Both the position numbers and the translations under genes were made by a program. Below the pieces are notes generated by a model. It saw only the letters and a list, made by a program, of their open reading frames with translations, was not told the DNA's origin and searched no databases. Positions 17,737-26,286 of a stretch of DNA of 64,000 nt are shown here, piece after piece. Numbering within the stretch: the stretch's first letter is position 1; each line of letters opens with the position of its first letter. The stretch is from Streptacidiphilus sp. 4-A2 (GTDB taxonomy: Bacteria > Actinomycetota > Actinomycetes > Streptomycetales > Streptomycetaceae). The DNA lies in assembly GCA_014284505.1 (NCBI GenBank), contig JAAFYY010000001.1, positions 3,100,001-3,164,000 of the forward strand, written 5' to 3'.

Positions 17737-19086
17737 CGAAGCATCAGATCACCGGGCCGGGCGACGACTTCCCCGGCTTCCCCGGCTTCGACGAGCCAGG
17801 CGGGCGGGCGAGCCGGGCGGGGCAGGCAGGCCCGCCGCCGCCGCGCGCCGCTACCACACCCGGTACGGCAGTGTGCTGCCCGCCATCGACCTGACGGCGA
17901 GCAGCACCCCGGCCAAGTTGCATCCCGGGACCCCGGTGATCAGCCTGCCGTTCCCGCCCTTCGCGCCGGCCGGCGGGCCCTGCTCCCCGGCCGCCGGCTC
18001 CCCCGAGAGCCTGGGCGGGCTGCTGGCGCTGCTGCACGGGGTCACCCGGATCGACTGGAGCGGTTCGGGGTCGGCGCGGGCCGCCCGGTTCCGTCGGGCG
18101 GCGGCGCCTATCCCGGCGAGGTCTATGCGGCCACCGCGTTCGGGCTCTGCCACTACCTGCCCTCGGTCCACGCCCTGGAACTGCTCTCCGAGGCCGACCT
18201 GCGGGCGGAGGTCCGCGCCTCGCTGGGGTCGGCCGGCCCGGCGGACCTCGTGCTGCTGATCACCGCCCGCCACGACGCGAACGTGGCCAGATACGGGCCC
18301 TTCGGCCACCGGCTGCAAGCGCTCGACAGCGGCGTCCTCGCGGGCCAGGCGCTCACCCTCCTGGACGCGGTGGGCGCCCGCCCGGTGGCGCACACCCTGT
18401 TCGCGGACGAGCCGTTGGGACGGCTGCTCGGGCTCGATCCCCGCGCCGAGAGCGTCCATGTGGTCGTCACCTCGGGCCCCGCAGGCTCCCCCCGGCCCAG
18501 CCGCGCCCTGCTGGGGCGCCGCTCCCCCAGATCGGGCTTCGAGACGGTCCCGGTCCCCGCAGCGCACCTCACCGGGATCCTGGACCGGGCCGCGGCAGCG
18601 GTCCAGCTCGATCCCGGCCCGCGCACCGACCTGCGCACCGACCTGTACTGCGTGGCCGGGCGGATCACCGGGCTGGCCCCCGGGGTGCACCGGCGCGATC
18701 CCCGCTCCGGGAGGCTCGAACCGGTCGCGCCGGACGCGCGGCCCCGGGACCTCTTCCCGCCCGGCGGTCCCGGTGAGCTCGCCGGTTTCGAATCCGCCTG
18801 CGCGGTCCTGGTCGTCGGCGACTACGAGCGCGGATACGCCGCGTACGGAGACCGCTGGTACCGCATGCTCAACATCCGGGCCGGGATCGTCGGCCAGCGC
18901 CTCGGCCTGGCCGCCGCGCACCTCCGGCTCGGGGCCGGGCTCCGCTGCGACTTCGTCACCGCGGAGACCGACCGCCTGCTGCGCACCTCCCCCCGCCGTA
19001 CCGCGCTGCTCAGCGCGCTGATCGGCCCCGAACGCGGCTCCGGCACCCCCTCGGAGCATCTCGTCCTCACCGGAGACCATCGATGA
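17733..19086 (+). CDS. SagB/thiopeptide-type azoline dehydrogenase, copy 2
   Basis: A second two-half nitroreductase-like protein, about 451 residues. The N-terminus reads RRYHTRYGSVLPAIDL and KLHPGTPVISLP, like SagB proteins; then GGGAYPGEVYAATAFGL (FMN-contact type motif) and, in the second half, ACAVLVVGDYERGYAAYGDR and RMLNIRAGIVGQRLGLAAAH. It starts at TTG 17733, overlapping the pyridine synthase stop, and the frame changes near 17840 and 18090. The ATGA overlap at its end links it to the TOMM recognition protein, as in thiopeptide operons where dehydrogenase, recognition protein and YcaO are adjacent. This is the better candidate for the main thiazoline oxidase, judged by position. Confidence 0.82.
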
Positions 19087-20543
19087 TTTCCCCGGACTCC
19101 GCGCCCCGGCTGCGCCCCGACGTGTTCCTGGTGCCCAGCGGACGCGGCACCGCCTATGTCCGGTCCAGCCGCGGTACCGACCTGATCGCGGCCCCGGGGA
19201 TCGCCCTCTGGCTCGACCGGATCACCCCGTTCCTGGACGGCACCCACACCGTGGGGCAGCTGCTCGGCGGTCTCGACGACACCCGCCGGGCGCTGGTGCT
19301 GGGCGTCCTGGAACGGCTGGACGCCCATGACCTGCTGGAGGATCTGGCGGATCCAGGCCCCGCCCGGCGCGCCTCGGCGTACCCGCGGCTGCGGGTACTG
19401 GTTCTCGGTGCGCCGCCCGAGGGCAACGCCCTCGCCGGGGCGCTGCGGCTGACCGACACCGGCCCGGTCACCGTCACCGCCGACCCCGCCGAGGCGCGGG
19501 CGGCCGCGAGCGGCGGAGCCTGTGACGCGCTGCTGCTGCTGGCCCCGCGCGCGGATCCGCACCAGATCGCCCGGCTCGACCAGCACTGCCGTCGGAGCGG
19601 AACGTGGTTCGCCGCCGCGGTCGGGGGCAGCGACGGCTGGTGGATCGGGCCGGTGCTGCGGCCCGGCCCGGGGCGCGCCCCTGGCGGCTGGCTGGGCGCC
19701 TGGCTGCGGCTGCACGGCAGCGAACCCGCACCCGGCCACAGCGGCGGTGCCGGTGCCGGTGCCGGTGGCGATGTCACCGGCGAGTCGACGGAAGTGGCGG
19801 CGGCACTGCTCGCGCACCACTTCCAGCGCGTCTTCGCCTCCCCCGAGCCGGCCCCCGCCTCCGCTCCCGGCGCCGACGAGCTGATCCGGCTGGACCCGCT
19901 CACCCTGACCACCGGCACGCACCGCTACCAGCCGCATCCGACGGCCCTGGCGGCGGCTCCGGAGCGCGAGGCCGGGTTCCTGGCCAAGCTGGAGGCGCTG
20001 CGCGGCGGTCCGGTCATCGGCGCCGAGGAGTTCTCGCGGCGGGCCGCGGGCTGCATCGATCCCCGGGCCGGCCTGATCGCCGCCCTGGACGAGGAGGCAC
20101 TGCCGCAGTTCCCCCGGCGCGCCGCCGTGGCCCAGGTCCGTGACCCGGCCACGGCCGGTGCCCTGCACCGGGTCCACGGCACCGGGCCGGATTTCACCGC
20201 GGCGCGGGTCCGCACGGCCCGGCGCGCCCTGGAGGTCTACAGCCTGCTCGCGGCGGATCCGCGCCGCTTCACCGCGACGCCCACGGGCCCGGCCGTCTGG
20301 GCCTTCTCCCCGGAGGACGGGACCGCCCGGCTGGTGCCGGCGACGGCCGTCTACGGCCGCGGTCCCCGGCCGCCGCGCGGGCTGGGCTCCGGAACCACCT
20401 TCGCCGAGGCGGTGGACGCCGCACGCGGCGACCTGCGGGCCGGCTCCCGGCGGCGGAGCACCCTGGTCGTCCCGCTCGACCACGACCCGGCCGCCACCCG
20501 GGTCCTGCCCTATCTGCTGAAGGCCGTGGACACCCATGACTGA
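19083..20543 (+). CDS. ocin-ThiF-like TOMM cyclodehydratase partner, copy 2 (TbtF-like)
   Basis: A 486-residue, uninterrupted protein of the ocin-ThiF family that delivers the precursor to the fused YcaO. The N-terminal recognition domain is PDVFLVPSGRGTAYVRSSRG and WLDRITPFLDGTHTVGQLLG; a degenerate nucleotide-binding-like part follows (LRVLVLGAPPEGNALAGAL); the C-terminal half contains TTGTHRYQPHPTALAAA and LEALRGGPVIGAEEF. A Gly/Ala stretch near residues 220-232 is probably a linker. It overlaps the YcaO gene by 8 bp. Its direct coupling to the YcaO gene makes it the main cyclodehydratase partner, leaving the protein at 10592 as a possible specialised or auxiliary recognition factor. Confidence 0.85.
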   Translation: MISPDSAPRLRPDVFLVPSGRGTAYVRSSRGTDLIAAPGIALWLDRITPFLDGTHTVGQLLGGLDDTRRALVLGVLERLDAHDLLEDLADPGPARRASAYPRLRVLVLGAPPEGNALAGALRLTDTGPVTVTADPAEARAAASGGACDALLLLAPRADPHQIARLDQHCRRSGTWFAAAVGGSDGWWIGPVLRPGPGRAPGGWLGAWLRLHGSEPAPGHSGGAGAGAGGDVTGESTEVAAALLAHHFQRVFASPEPAPASAPGADELIRLDPLTLTTGTHRYQPHPTALAAAPEREAGFLAKLEALRGGPVIGAEEFSRRAAGCIDPRAGLIAALDEEALPQFPRRAAVAQVRDPATAGALHRVHGTGPDFTAARVRTARRALEVYSLLAADPRRFTATPTGPAVWAFSPEDGTARLVPATAVYGRGPRPPRGLGSGTTFAEAVDAARGDLRAGSRRRSTLVVPLDHDPAATRVLPYLLKAVDTHD

Positions 20544-22505
20544 GACCCTCGCGGCGGCCGACGCGCTGCTGCGCCACGACGGAGGACAGCTGGGCCAGGC
20601 CCTCGCCGGGCTCCTGGCGGCCGCGCCGCACCCGCTGCCCACGATCCGGGTCCTGGCCGCCGACACCCCCGGCGCCGGGTCGGCGCTCGCCGGGACCCAG
20701 CGGGCCACGCCGGGCGAGTCCTGGCTGCCGGTCGTCGGGGAACTGGACCGCGTGGTCATCGGGCCGCTGGTCCGGCCCGGGCAGCCGGGCTGCGACCGCT
20801 GCCTGGACGCCCGCCGCGCCGGGGCCCGCGCCGACGCGGCCGAGGACGCGGCGCTGCACGCGGCCCACGGCGCCCGGCTCGACGGCAGCCCCTCCCCGCT
20901 GCTCACCCCGCTCGCCGCCGCCCTCGCCGCCCGCCTGGCACTCCGGGAAGCGGCACCGGTGGCGGCCGGGGACCGGTCCGCCGCTCCCGAGGTGGTCCTG
21001 CTCCGCCTGCGCGATCTGCGGATCAGCCGCCACCGCCTGCTGCCGGATCCGCACTGCCCGCACTGCGGCACACTGCCCGAGGACTCCCCGGCCGCCGCGG
21101 TGATCCCCCGGGTCACCCGCCCGAAGCCGGACCCCGGCGTGCTGCGGGTACGCGATCTGCGGGCGGAGGAAGCGGAGCTGGACGCCCGCTATGTCGACGA
21201 CGAGACCGGGGTGATCAAGGGCCTCCAGCCGCGCGGCCTGCACGCGCTGCCCTTCGTCGAGTCCAAGGTCGGGCCCAGGGAGTCGGTGGACGGCGGTTAC
21301 GGGCGGGCGTTCGACTTCCGCAGTGCCCGGGTCACCGCGATCGCCGAGGCCCTGGAACGGCTGGGCGGCGGACGCCCGGGCGGACGCCGGACCACCGTGG
21401 AGGGCTGCTACCGCGAACTCGCCGACCGCTACCCGGGCGGCGTCCTGGACCCGGCCGGGGTCGGCGGCCATGAACCGCACCGGTACCAGGAGCCCGGGTT
21501 CCCGCTCCGGGCCTACCAGCCCGAACGGGTGATGCCCTGGGTCTGGGGCTACTCGCTCACCGCGAACAGCCGGTCCTGGTGCCCGAGAGCCTCGCCTACT
21601 ACCGGGTCGGCCGGCACCGGCCGCAGGACCATCCCTTCGTCTCGGAGATCTCCAACGGCTGCGCTCTCGGCGGCTGCGTGGAGGAGGCCGCACTGTACGG
21701 GCTGCTGGAACTCGCCGAACGCGACGCCTTCCTGCTGACCTGGTACGCCCAGATGCCGGCCGCCGCCGTCGATCTGTACAGCGCCCGTGACCGGCGGCTC
21801 GGGCTGCTGGCCGACCACATCCACCGGAGCACCGGCTACCGGGTCGAGGTCTTCGACGTGACCGGTGCGGAGGGCATCCCCAGCTTCTGGGCCGCCGCCG
21901 TGGACACCCGGCCGGAGAGCGCGCCGCACCGCCCCCGTGTCCTGTGCTCCGGCGGCTCCGGCCTCGACCCGGAACGCGGCATCATCGGCGCACTGCACGA
22001 ACTCGTCACCGCCATCGAGGCGTACCAGCTGATCTATCCGCAGCGGCACGCCGATGCCGCCCGGATGCGCGAGGATCCGGAGCTGGTCCGGCTGATGGAC
22101 GACCACGCGCTGCTGTACTGCGATCCGCTCGCCGCCCGGCGGCTGGACTTCCTGCTCTCCCCGACAGGCCCTTGCACACCGACCGGCTGGACCTGCGGGA
22201 TCTCGCCGCCCGCTGTGCCTGGCCCCGGCACAGCGACCTGCGGGCGGATCTGGACGAGCTGGTCGGCCGGTTCGCGGCGAGCGGGCTGGAGGCGGTCGTC
22301 GTCGACCAGACCACCCCGGTCCACGCCGCCTCCGGGCTCGCGTGCGTCAAGGCGCTGGTCCCCGGCCTGCTGCCGATGACCTTCGGCCACCATCTGCGCC
22401 GGATCGAGGGCCTGGAAAGGGTGCTGACGGTTCCTCAGCAACTCGGCAGGCGGGACCGGCTGCTCACCCCGGGATCTCAATCCGCATCCCCACCCGTTCC
22501 CCTGA
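20536..22505 (+). CDS. TOMM cyclodehydratase: Zn/E1-like domain fused to YcaO (TbtG-like)
   Basis: An ATP-dependent azoline-forming enzyme, about 655 residues. The N-terminal domain carries a zinc tetrathiolate from CDRC (residues 86-89) and CPHC (174-177). The YcaO part has ESKVGPRESVDGGYGRAFDF, TAIAEALERLGG and ISNGCALGGCVEEAALYGLL, with the Glu/Asp residues that bind Mg-ATP around ERDAFLLTWY. Frame changes near 21570, 22165 and 22468 are needed. After the last one the protein ends RDLNPHPHPFP and a TGA at 22503-22505, exactly the proline-rich C-terminus conserved in TOMM YcaO proteins, which confirms both the end and that the frame changes are artefacts. It is predicted to cyclise up to six core Cys. 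Confidence 0.92.
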
Positions 22506-22516
22506 TACGGCTCTGC

Positions 22517-22522
22517 TACCGT
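22517..22522 (+). promoter_or_regulatory. Putative -10 element of the thrS leader transcript
   Basis: TACCGT ends seven bases before the ATG of the leader peptide, the spacing expected if transcription starts at that A, giving a leaderless leader-peptide mRNA. No clear -35 hexamer is visible. It lies 11 bp beyond the YcaO stop, so the synthetase has its own promoter. Confidence 0.5.
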
Positions 22523-22529
22523 GGGCGGC

Positions 22530-22580
22530 ATGAAGCGCGCTGCTATGACGACGACGCCGGAGAGTGTCCCGGCGCGCTGA
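22530..22580 (+). CDS. Leader peptide of a Thr-responsive transcription attenuator
   Basis: A 16-codon open frame, MKRAAMTTTPESVPAR, with three consecutive ACG threonine codons at 22548-22556, lying 84 bp upstream of a threonyl-tRNA synthetase gene and directly before a terminator hairpin. Scarce Thr-tRNA would stall a ribosome on these codons. The segment 22566-22572 (GTCCCGG) could then pair with 22602-22608 inside the left arm of the terminator, acting as antiterminator. A ribosome that reaches the TGA at 22578 would cover it and allow termination. This fits the ribosome-mediated attenuation known for actinobacterial amino-acid genes. Confidence 0.78.
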   Translation: MKRAAMTTTPESVPAR

Positions 22581-22597
22581 CTGATGTCTTGAGTCCG

Positions 22598-22625
22598 AAG
22601 CCCCGGGGCGAGTGCCCCGGGGCTT
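22598..22625 (+). terminator. Attenuator terminator hairpin upstream of the thrS-like gene
   Basis: A perfect 12-bp inverted repeat, AAGCCCCGGGGC (22598-22609) and GCCCCGGGGCTT (22614-22625), loop GAGT, between the Thr-rich leader peptide and the synthetase ribosome-binding site. Confidence 0.8.
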
Positions 22626-22664
22626 CGCCTTGCGGTCACCCCCCCTTTCCGCGAGGAGACCGCC

Positions 22665-23888
22665 ATGCACGACCACCGCAAGCTCGGCCGCGAGCTGGAC
22701 CTGTTCGACACCGACCCGCTGATGGGCGCGGGCCTGCCGTACTGGCTGCCCGACGGCGCCGCCGTGCGGCACGCCCTGGAGGAGTACATCCGCACCGCCG
22801 AGCGGCGGGCGGGCTACCGGCACGTGTACTCGCCGGTGCTCGGCAAGCGGGAGCTGTACGAGATCTCGGGCCACTGGGCGCACTACAGCGACGACATGTT
22901 CCCACCGATGGACCTGGGCGGCGAGCAGGTCGTGCTGCGGCCGAGCCTGTGCCCGCATCATGCGGTGATCTACCGCTCCCGTTCGCACAGCTACCGCGAA
23001 CTGCCGCTGCGGATGGCGGAACTCGGCGGGATGTACCGCTCCGAGCTGTCCGGCGTGCTCGGCGGGCTGACCCGGGTGCGCGCCATCCAGCTCAACGACG
23101 CGCACATCTTCTGCACCCTGGAACAGGTCGCCGACGAGGCGCGGGCCGCGCTGGAGCTGATCCGGCAGGCGTACCGGGCGCTCGGCATCGTCCCGACCCG
23201 CTACCGGCTCTCCCTGCCCGGCCCAGGTGGGAAATACGTGGCCGCGCCGGAGCAGTGGCAGCGCGCCACCGCCCTGCTGACCGAGGTCCTGGAGCGCTCC
23301 GGCCTGGAGTTCGAAGCGGCCGAGGGTGAGGCCGCGTTCTACGGCCCCAAGATCGACGTCCAGCTGACCGACAGCGCCGGGCGGGAGTTCACCCTCTCCA
23401 CCGTGCAGGTCGACTTCCACCAGCCCGAGCAGTTCGACCTGCACTACATCGGCGCGGACGGCGCGAAGCACCGGCCGGTGATGGTGCACCGCAGCATCAT
23501 CGGCAGCGTGGAGCGTGCCGTGGCGCAGCTGATCGAGCAGCACGGCGGAGCCTTCCCGGCCTGGCTCGCCCCCGTCCAGCTGGCGATCCTCCCGGTCTCG
23601 GACGACGAACTGCCGAACGCCGCGGCGCTGCTCCGGCAGTGCGACGACCTCGGATTGCGCGCCGAGGTCGCCGGTCCGGAGCGCGGCACCCTGGCGGCCC
23701 GCATCCGCGCGGCGCGGCTGGTGCCCTACCAGGCCGTCATCGGCGCCAAGGAGGCAGCGGACGACCGCGTGGCGCTGCGGCTGCGTGACGGACGCCGGTT
23801 CGATCCGCAGCCAGCCGACGGCGTCCTGGCCCGCATCGGCGCACTCGTCGACGCCCACAGCACCGAACTCTGGGACAGCGCCGCCTGA
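22665..23888 (+). CDS. Short threonyl-tRNA synthetase (catalytic and anticodon-binding domains only)
   Basis: A class II aminoacyl-tRNA synthetase of 407 residues that starts directly at the catalytic domain (DHRKLGRELDLF) and so lacks the TGS and editing domains of the standard enzyme of about 640-660 residues. The zinc ligands of ThrRS are present: Cys in SLCPHHAV, His in LNDAHIFCTLEQ, His in MVHRSIIGSVERAVAQL. Motif 2 is RSELSGVLGGLTRVRAIQ, and the C-terminal anticodon domain is LAPVQLAILPVSDDEL. GAGGAG precedes the ATG. It is preceded by a Thr attenuator. It could be a second, starvation-regulated ThrRS or a resistant copy protecting a producer. Nothing in the thiopeptide core contains Thr, so a direct biosynthetic role is not apparent. 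Confidence 0.93.
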   Translation: MHDHRKLGRELDLFDTDPLMGAGLPYWLPDGAAVRHALEEYIRTAERRAGYRHVYSPVLGKRELYEISGHWAHYSDDMFPPMDLGGEQVVLRPSLCPHHAVIYRSRSHSYRELPLRMAELGGMYRSELSGVLGGLTRVRAIQLNDAHIFCTLEQVADEARAALELIRQAYRALGIVPTRYRLSLPGPGGKYVAAPEQWQRATALLTEVLERSGLEFEAAEGEAAFYGPKIDVQLTDSAGREFTLSTVQVDFHQPEQFDLHYIGADGAKHRPVMVHRSIIGSVERAVAQLIEQHGGAFPAWLAPVQLAILPVSDDELPNAAALLRQCDDLGLRAEVAGPERGTLAARIRAARLVPYQAVIGAKEAADDRVALRLRDGRRFDPQPADGVLARIGALVDAHSTELWDSAA

Positions 23889-23889
23889 C

Positions 23890-23910
23890 CGCCCGCCATG
23901 CCGGCGGGCG
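23890..23910 (+). terminator. Hairpin terminator after the thrS-like gene
   Basis: CGCCCGCC (23890-23897) pairs with GGCGGGCG (23903-23910), loop ATGCC, immediately after the synthetase stop. Confidence 0.65.
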
Positions 23911-24226
23911 CCGCGGGGCGAGGAGCGGCCGACCTCCTCCCCCCCCCTCGTTCGGGGACATGACCGTCAACGCCGCCGCACTCTCATCGCCGACGGATTT
24001 CGCAACTCACCGGGCACCCGGCCGAGCGCGATGACGGCTGCGGTGCAACTCACCGCGGCCGCGCACAGCAAGGCCCACGCAGGCCCCAACTCCCTTGAGG
24101 CGCCGTTGCTTTCAGCTGACCGCCGATGTCATGCTTGCGTCAGCCTGCTCTTCGGCGGGCACCTGCGCCATCACCGCACGCCCGGCCCTCGTACGCTTCC
24201 ATCCGATCGCCGACAAGGACGTCATC
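23911..24226. other. Noncoding stretch between thrS-like gene and secreted protein gene
   Basis: About 316 bp with no believable open frame. It contains a cytosine run near 23939-23946 and must include the promoter of the secreted protein gene. I see no clear promoter, repeat or RNA structure in it. Confidence 0.5.
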
Positions 24227-24868
24227 ATGCGCAGCAGAATCCCCGGCCTCAAAGCCCTCGTGCTCCCCGCAGCCATCGCTGTCAGCCTGTGCGGCCTGGC
24301 CGCCGCCGGCCCGGCGCAGGCCGAGGCCCCGGCGAACGCCGCCCCTCGACCTCGGCGCACGTGGTAACGAACCAGGCAGCGTCGCGCACCTTCGACGCGA
24401 CCAGCCCGAACCTGCTGACCGCAGGATCCTTCGAGCAGAGCACCGCCGGCTGGCAGAAGCTGATCCCCGCGGGCGGGATCGTCAACTGGGCCAACTACAA
24501 CACAGCGACCGGCCCCGGCGCCGGCCCACGACGGCACCGGGTACCTGGCCTTCAACACCAACATCGTCGGCGGCTCCGTCTTCCAGGACGTGCCGGTCCC
24601 CACCGGTGTCGGCGGGGTGTATGAGGCTTCGGTGTGGCTCTCCTCCCAGTCCGGCCCCGCGACCGGCACCTTCTGCCTCTGGAGCCTGGCCGGCACCAAC
24701 ACCAACACCTGCAGCGGCTACAGCGTCAACTCCACGACCGGCTACCAGAACTACATACTGGTCTTCGAGGTGCCGCAGGCGACCAGCACGCTGCGGTTCC
24801 AGGTCTACCCGACGGCCAACGGCGGGACCACCGACATGGACACCGCGAGCCTGACCAAGATCGGCTGA
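24227..24868 (+). CDS. Secreted protein with a CBM-like beta-sandwich domain
   Basis: An exported protein of about 214 residues. The start is ATG 24227, giving the signal peptide MRSRIPGLKALVLPAAIAVS, which continues LCGLAAAGPAQAEA to a likely signal peptidase I site (AQA). After frame changes near 24345 and 24525 the mature part reads SPNLLTAGSFEQSTAGWQ, GYLAFNTNIVGGSVFQDVPV and YQNYILVFEVPQATSTLRFQ. NLL-x-GSFE followed by a Trp-containing strand is the usual entry of jelly-roll, carbohydrate-binding-type modules. There is no catalytic domain. It probably binds a polymer or cell-surface glycan outside the cell. A strong terminator follows. Confidence 0.68.
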
Positions 24869-24875
24869 CCGGCGG

Positions 24876-24904
24876 GCGGCCGTGGTGCACCGCACCACGG
24901 CCGC
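24876..24904 (+). terminator. Hairpin terminator after the secreted protein gene
   Basis: A perfect 13-bp stem, GCGGCCGTGGTGC (24876-24888) with GCACCACGGCCGC (24892-24904), three-base loop, eight bases after the stop. Confidence 0.8.
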
Positions 24905-25002
24905 TCCCCGTGCGAGACCGGCCATCGCAACTCTGGTCGGTCCTGGTTCCGGCCTGCGGCCGGATCGCCGTGCCCGGCAGCCTGCTCAGCGCCGCCGTCG
25001 AC

Positions 25003-25095
25003 TAGAATGGGCGGCAGGCCGTGACTGGCGCTGAGGTGGAGTACCACCGGGGAGCGGCCTGACATTCCGTCAATGCCGTGCGCCTGGGCGACTCG
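25003..25095 (+). ncRNA. ZTP (pfl) riboswitch upstream of folD, with -10 element
   Basis: The conserved pieces of the pfl motif are present in order: CGTGACTGGCG at 25019-25029, ACCACCGGGGAGCGG at 25043-25057, and the 3' element GCGCCTGGGCG at about 25080-25090, with a variable linker between. TAGAAT at 25003-25008 is a good -10, so transcription would start near 25014 and begin with the riboswitch. The class senses ZMP/ZTP, which build up when 10-formyl-THF is low, and turns on folate one-carbon genes; folD directly follows. Here the 3' element lies close to the folD ribosome-binding site AGGAG, so control of translation is possible. Confidence 0.85.
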
Positions 25096-25116
25096 TACAG
25101 AGCTCAGGAGCGGCAC

Positions 25117-25977
25117 ATGACCGACATCCAGCAGGCACGGCTGATGGTGGGCACCGACCTCGCCCGCCGCCTCACCGAGAGCAGTGCGGCGGCGGCCGCG
25201 GACATCCTCCGGCGCACCGGGACGGCGCCCTGCCTGGCGACCGTGCTGGTCGGCGAGGATCCGGCCTCGGTCACCTACGTCCGGATGAAGCGTGCCAGGT
25301 GCGAGCAGGCCGGGATCCTGTCGCGCCAAGTGGTCCTGCCCGCCTCGGTGAGCACTGCCGGGCTGGTCGAGACGGTGGGCGCGCTCTCCGCGGATCCGGA
25401 GGTGCACGGCATCCTGCTCCAGCACCCCGTGGGCGCGCACATCGACGAGCGGGCCGCGTTCGAGGCGATCGCCCCGGAGAAGGACGTCGACGGGGTCACC
25501 ATGCACTCCTTCGCCGCGATGGGCTTCGGCCTGCCCGGCTTCGTCTCCTGCACGCCCGGTGGCATCATGCGACTGCTGGACGAGTACGGCGTCGGCCTCA
25601 CCGGCAAGCACGCGGTCGTGGTGGGGCGCAGCGCCATCCTGGGCAAGCCCGTGGGCATGCTGCTGCTCGGCCGGGACGCGACGGTGACCTACTGCCACTC
25701 CCGCACCGCCGACCTGTCCTCGATCGTGCGTCAGGCCGACGTGCTGGTGGCCGCTGTCGGCCGGCCGAGGTTCATCACCGGGGCGGACATCAAGCCGGGC
25801 GCCGTGGTGATCGACGCGGGCTACAACCCGGGCAACGTCGGGGATGTCGACTTCGAGACCGCCCGGCTCCGGGCGAGCCTGATCACCCCGGTCCCCGGCG
25901 GGGTCGGTCCGATGACCATCGCCGTTCTGCTGGCCCAGACGGTCGAGGCCGCCACCCGCCAACTCGGCCTCGGCTGA
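25117..25977 (+). CDS. folD: Bifunctional methylene-THF dehydrogenase/methenyl-THF cyclohydrolase
   Basis: FolD, 286 residues, uninterrupted. It interconverts 5,10-methylene-THF and 10-formyl-THF with NADP in the cytoplasm. Motifs: SVTYVRMKRARCEQAGI with the catalytic Lys, HGILLQHPVGAHID, PEKDVDGVT, the Rossmann motif VVVGRSAILGKPVGMLLL and the C-terminal TPVPGGVGPMTIAVLL. ATG 25117 is chosen because AGGAG lies seven bases upstream; an in-frame upstream start would overlap the riboswitch. The riboswitch makes expression respond to 10-formyl-THF shortage. Confidence 0.96.
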   Translation: MTDIQQARLMVGTDLARRLTESSAAAAADILRRTGTAPCLATVLVGEDPASVTYVRMKRARCEQAGILSRQVVLPASVSTAGLVETVGALSADPEVHGILLQHPVGAHIDERAAFEAIAPEKDVDGVTMHSFAAMGFGLPGFVSCTPGGIMRLLDEYGVGLTGKHAVVVGRSAILGKPVGMLLLGRDATVTYCHSRTADLSSIVRQADVLVAAVGRPRFITGADIKPGAVVIDAGYNPGNVGDVDFETARLRASLITPVPGGVGPMTIAVLLAQTVEAATRQLGLG

Positions 25978-26286
25978 CCGGCGGCAACACGCCCCCGGGC
26001 GACCTCTCCGTTGCGACGGAACTTCGGCCGGAGCCCGCGTGGCGCGGGGCGGGCCGCCCGGCGGTCCCGGCAGGACTGCTGTCGGGGCCGGCGGCGGGTT
26101 AATGCCTTGATCCGCCGCAGGGCGCGCGGCAGACTGTCGCGGTCGCCCGCCGGACCTACAGGTACCGGATCACCTGTGCCTGGGTCACCTGTGCCTGCAT
26201 CACCTGCGCCTGCATCTCCCGGCAGGGACCCCCAGGTACCGCGGACCGCCGGCCGTTTCCGAGTCGACGCCCTGGAGGGACCGCCC
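25978..26286. other. Noncoding stretch after folD with a 15-bp tandem repeat
   Basis: A 309-bp gap. At 26170-26214 three 15-bp units (TCACCTGYGCCTGSR-like) follow one another. Continuous reading frames cross it, but the codon pattern is poor and the GNAT start at 26287 has its own GGAGG, so I read it as noncoding. The promoter for the GNAT gene should be here. Confidence 0.6.

Noticed and set aside
26011..26286. N-terminal extension of the tandem GNAT protein
   Set aside because: The reading frame is open but Arg/Pro-rich and partly made of tandem repeats. A good ribosome-binding site precedes ATG 26287.
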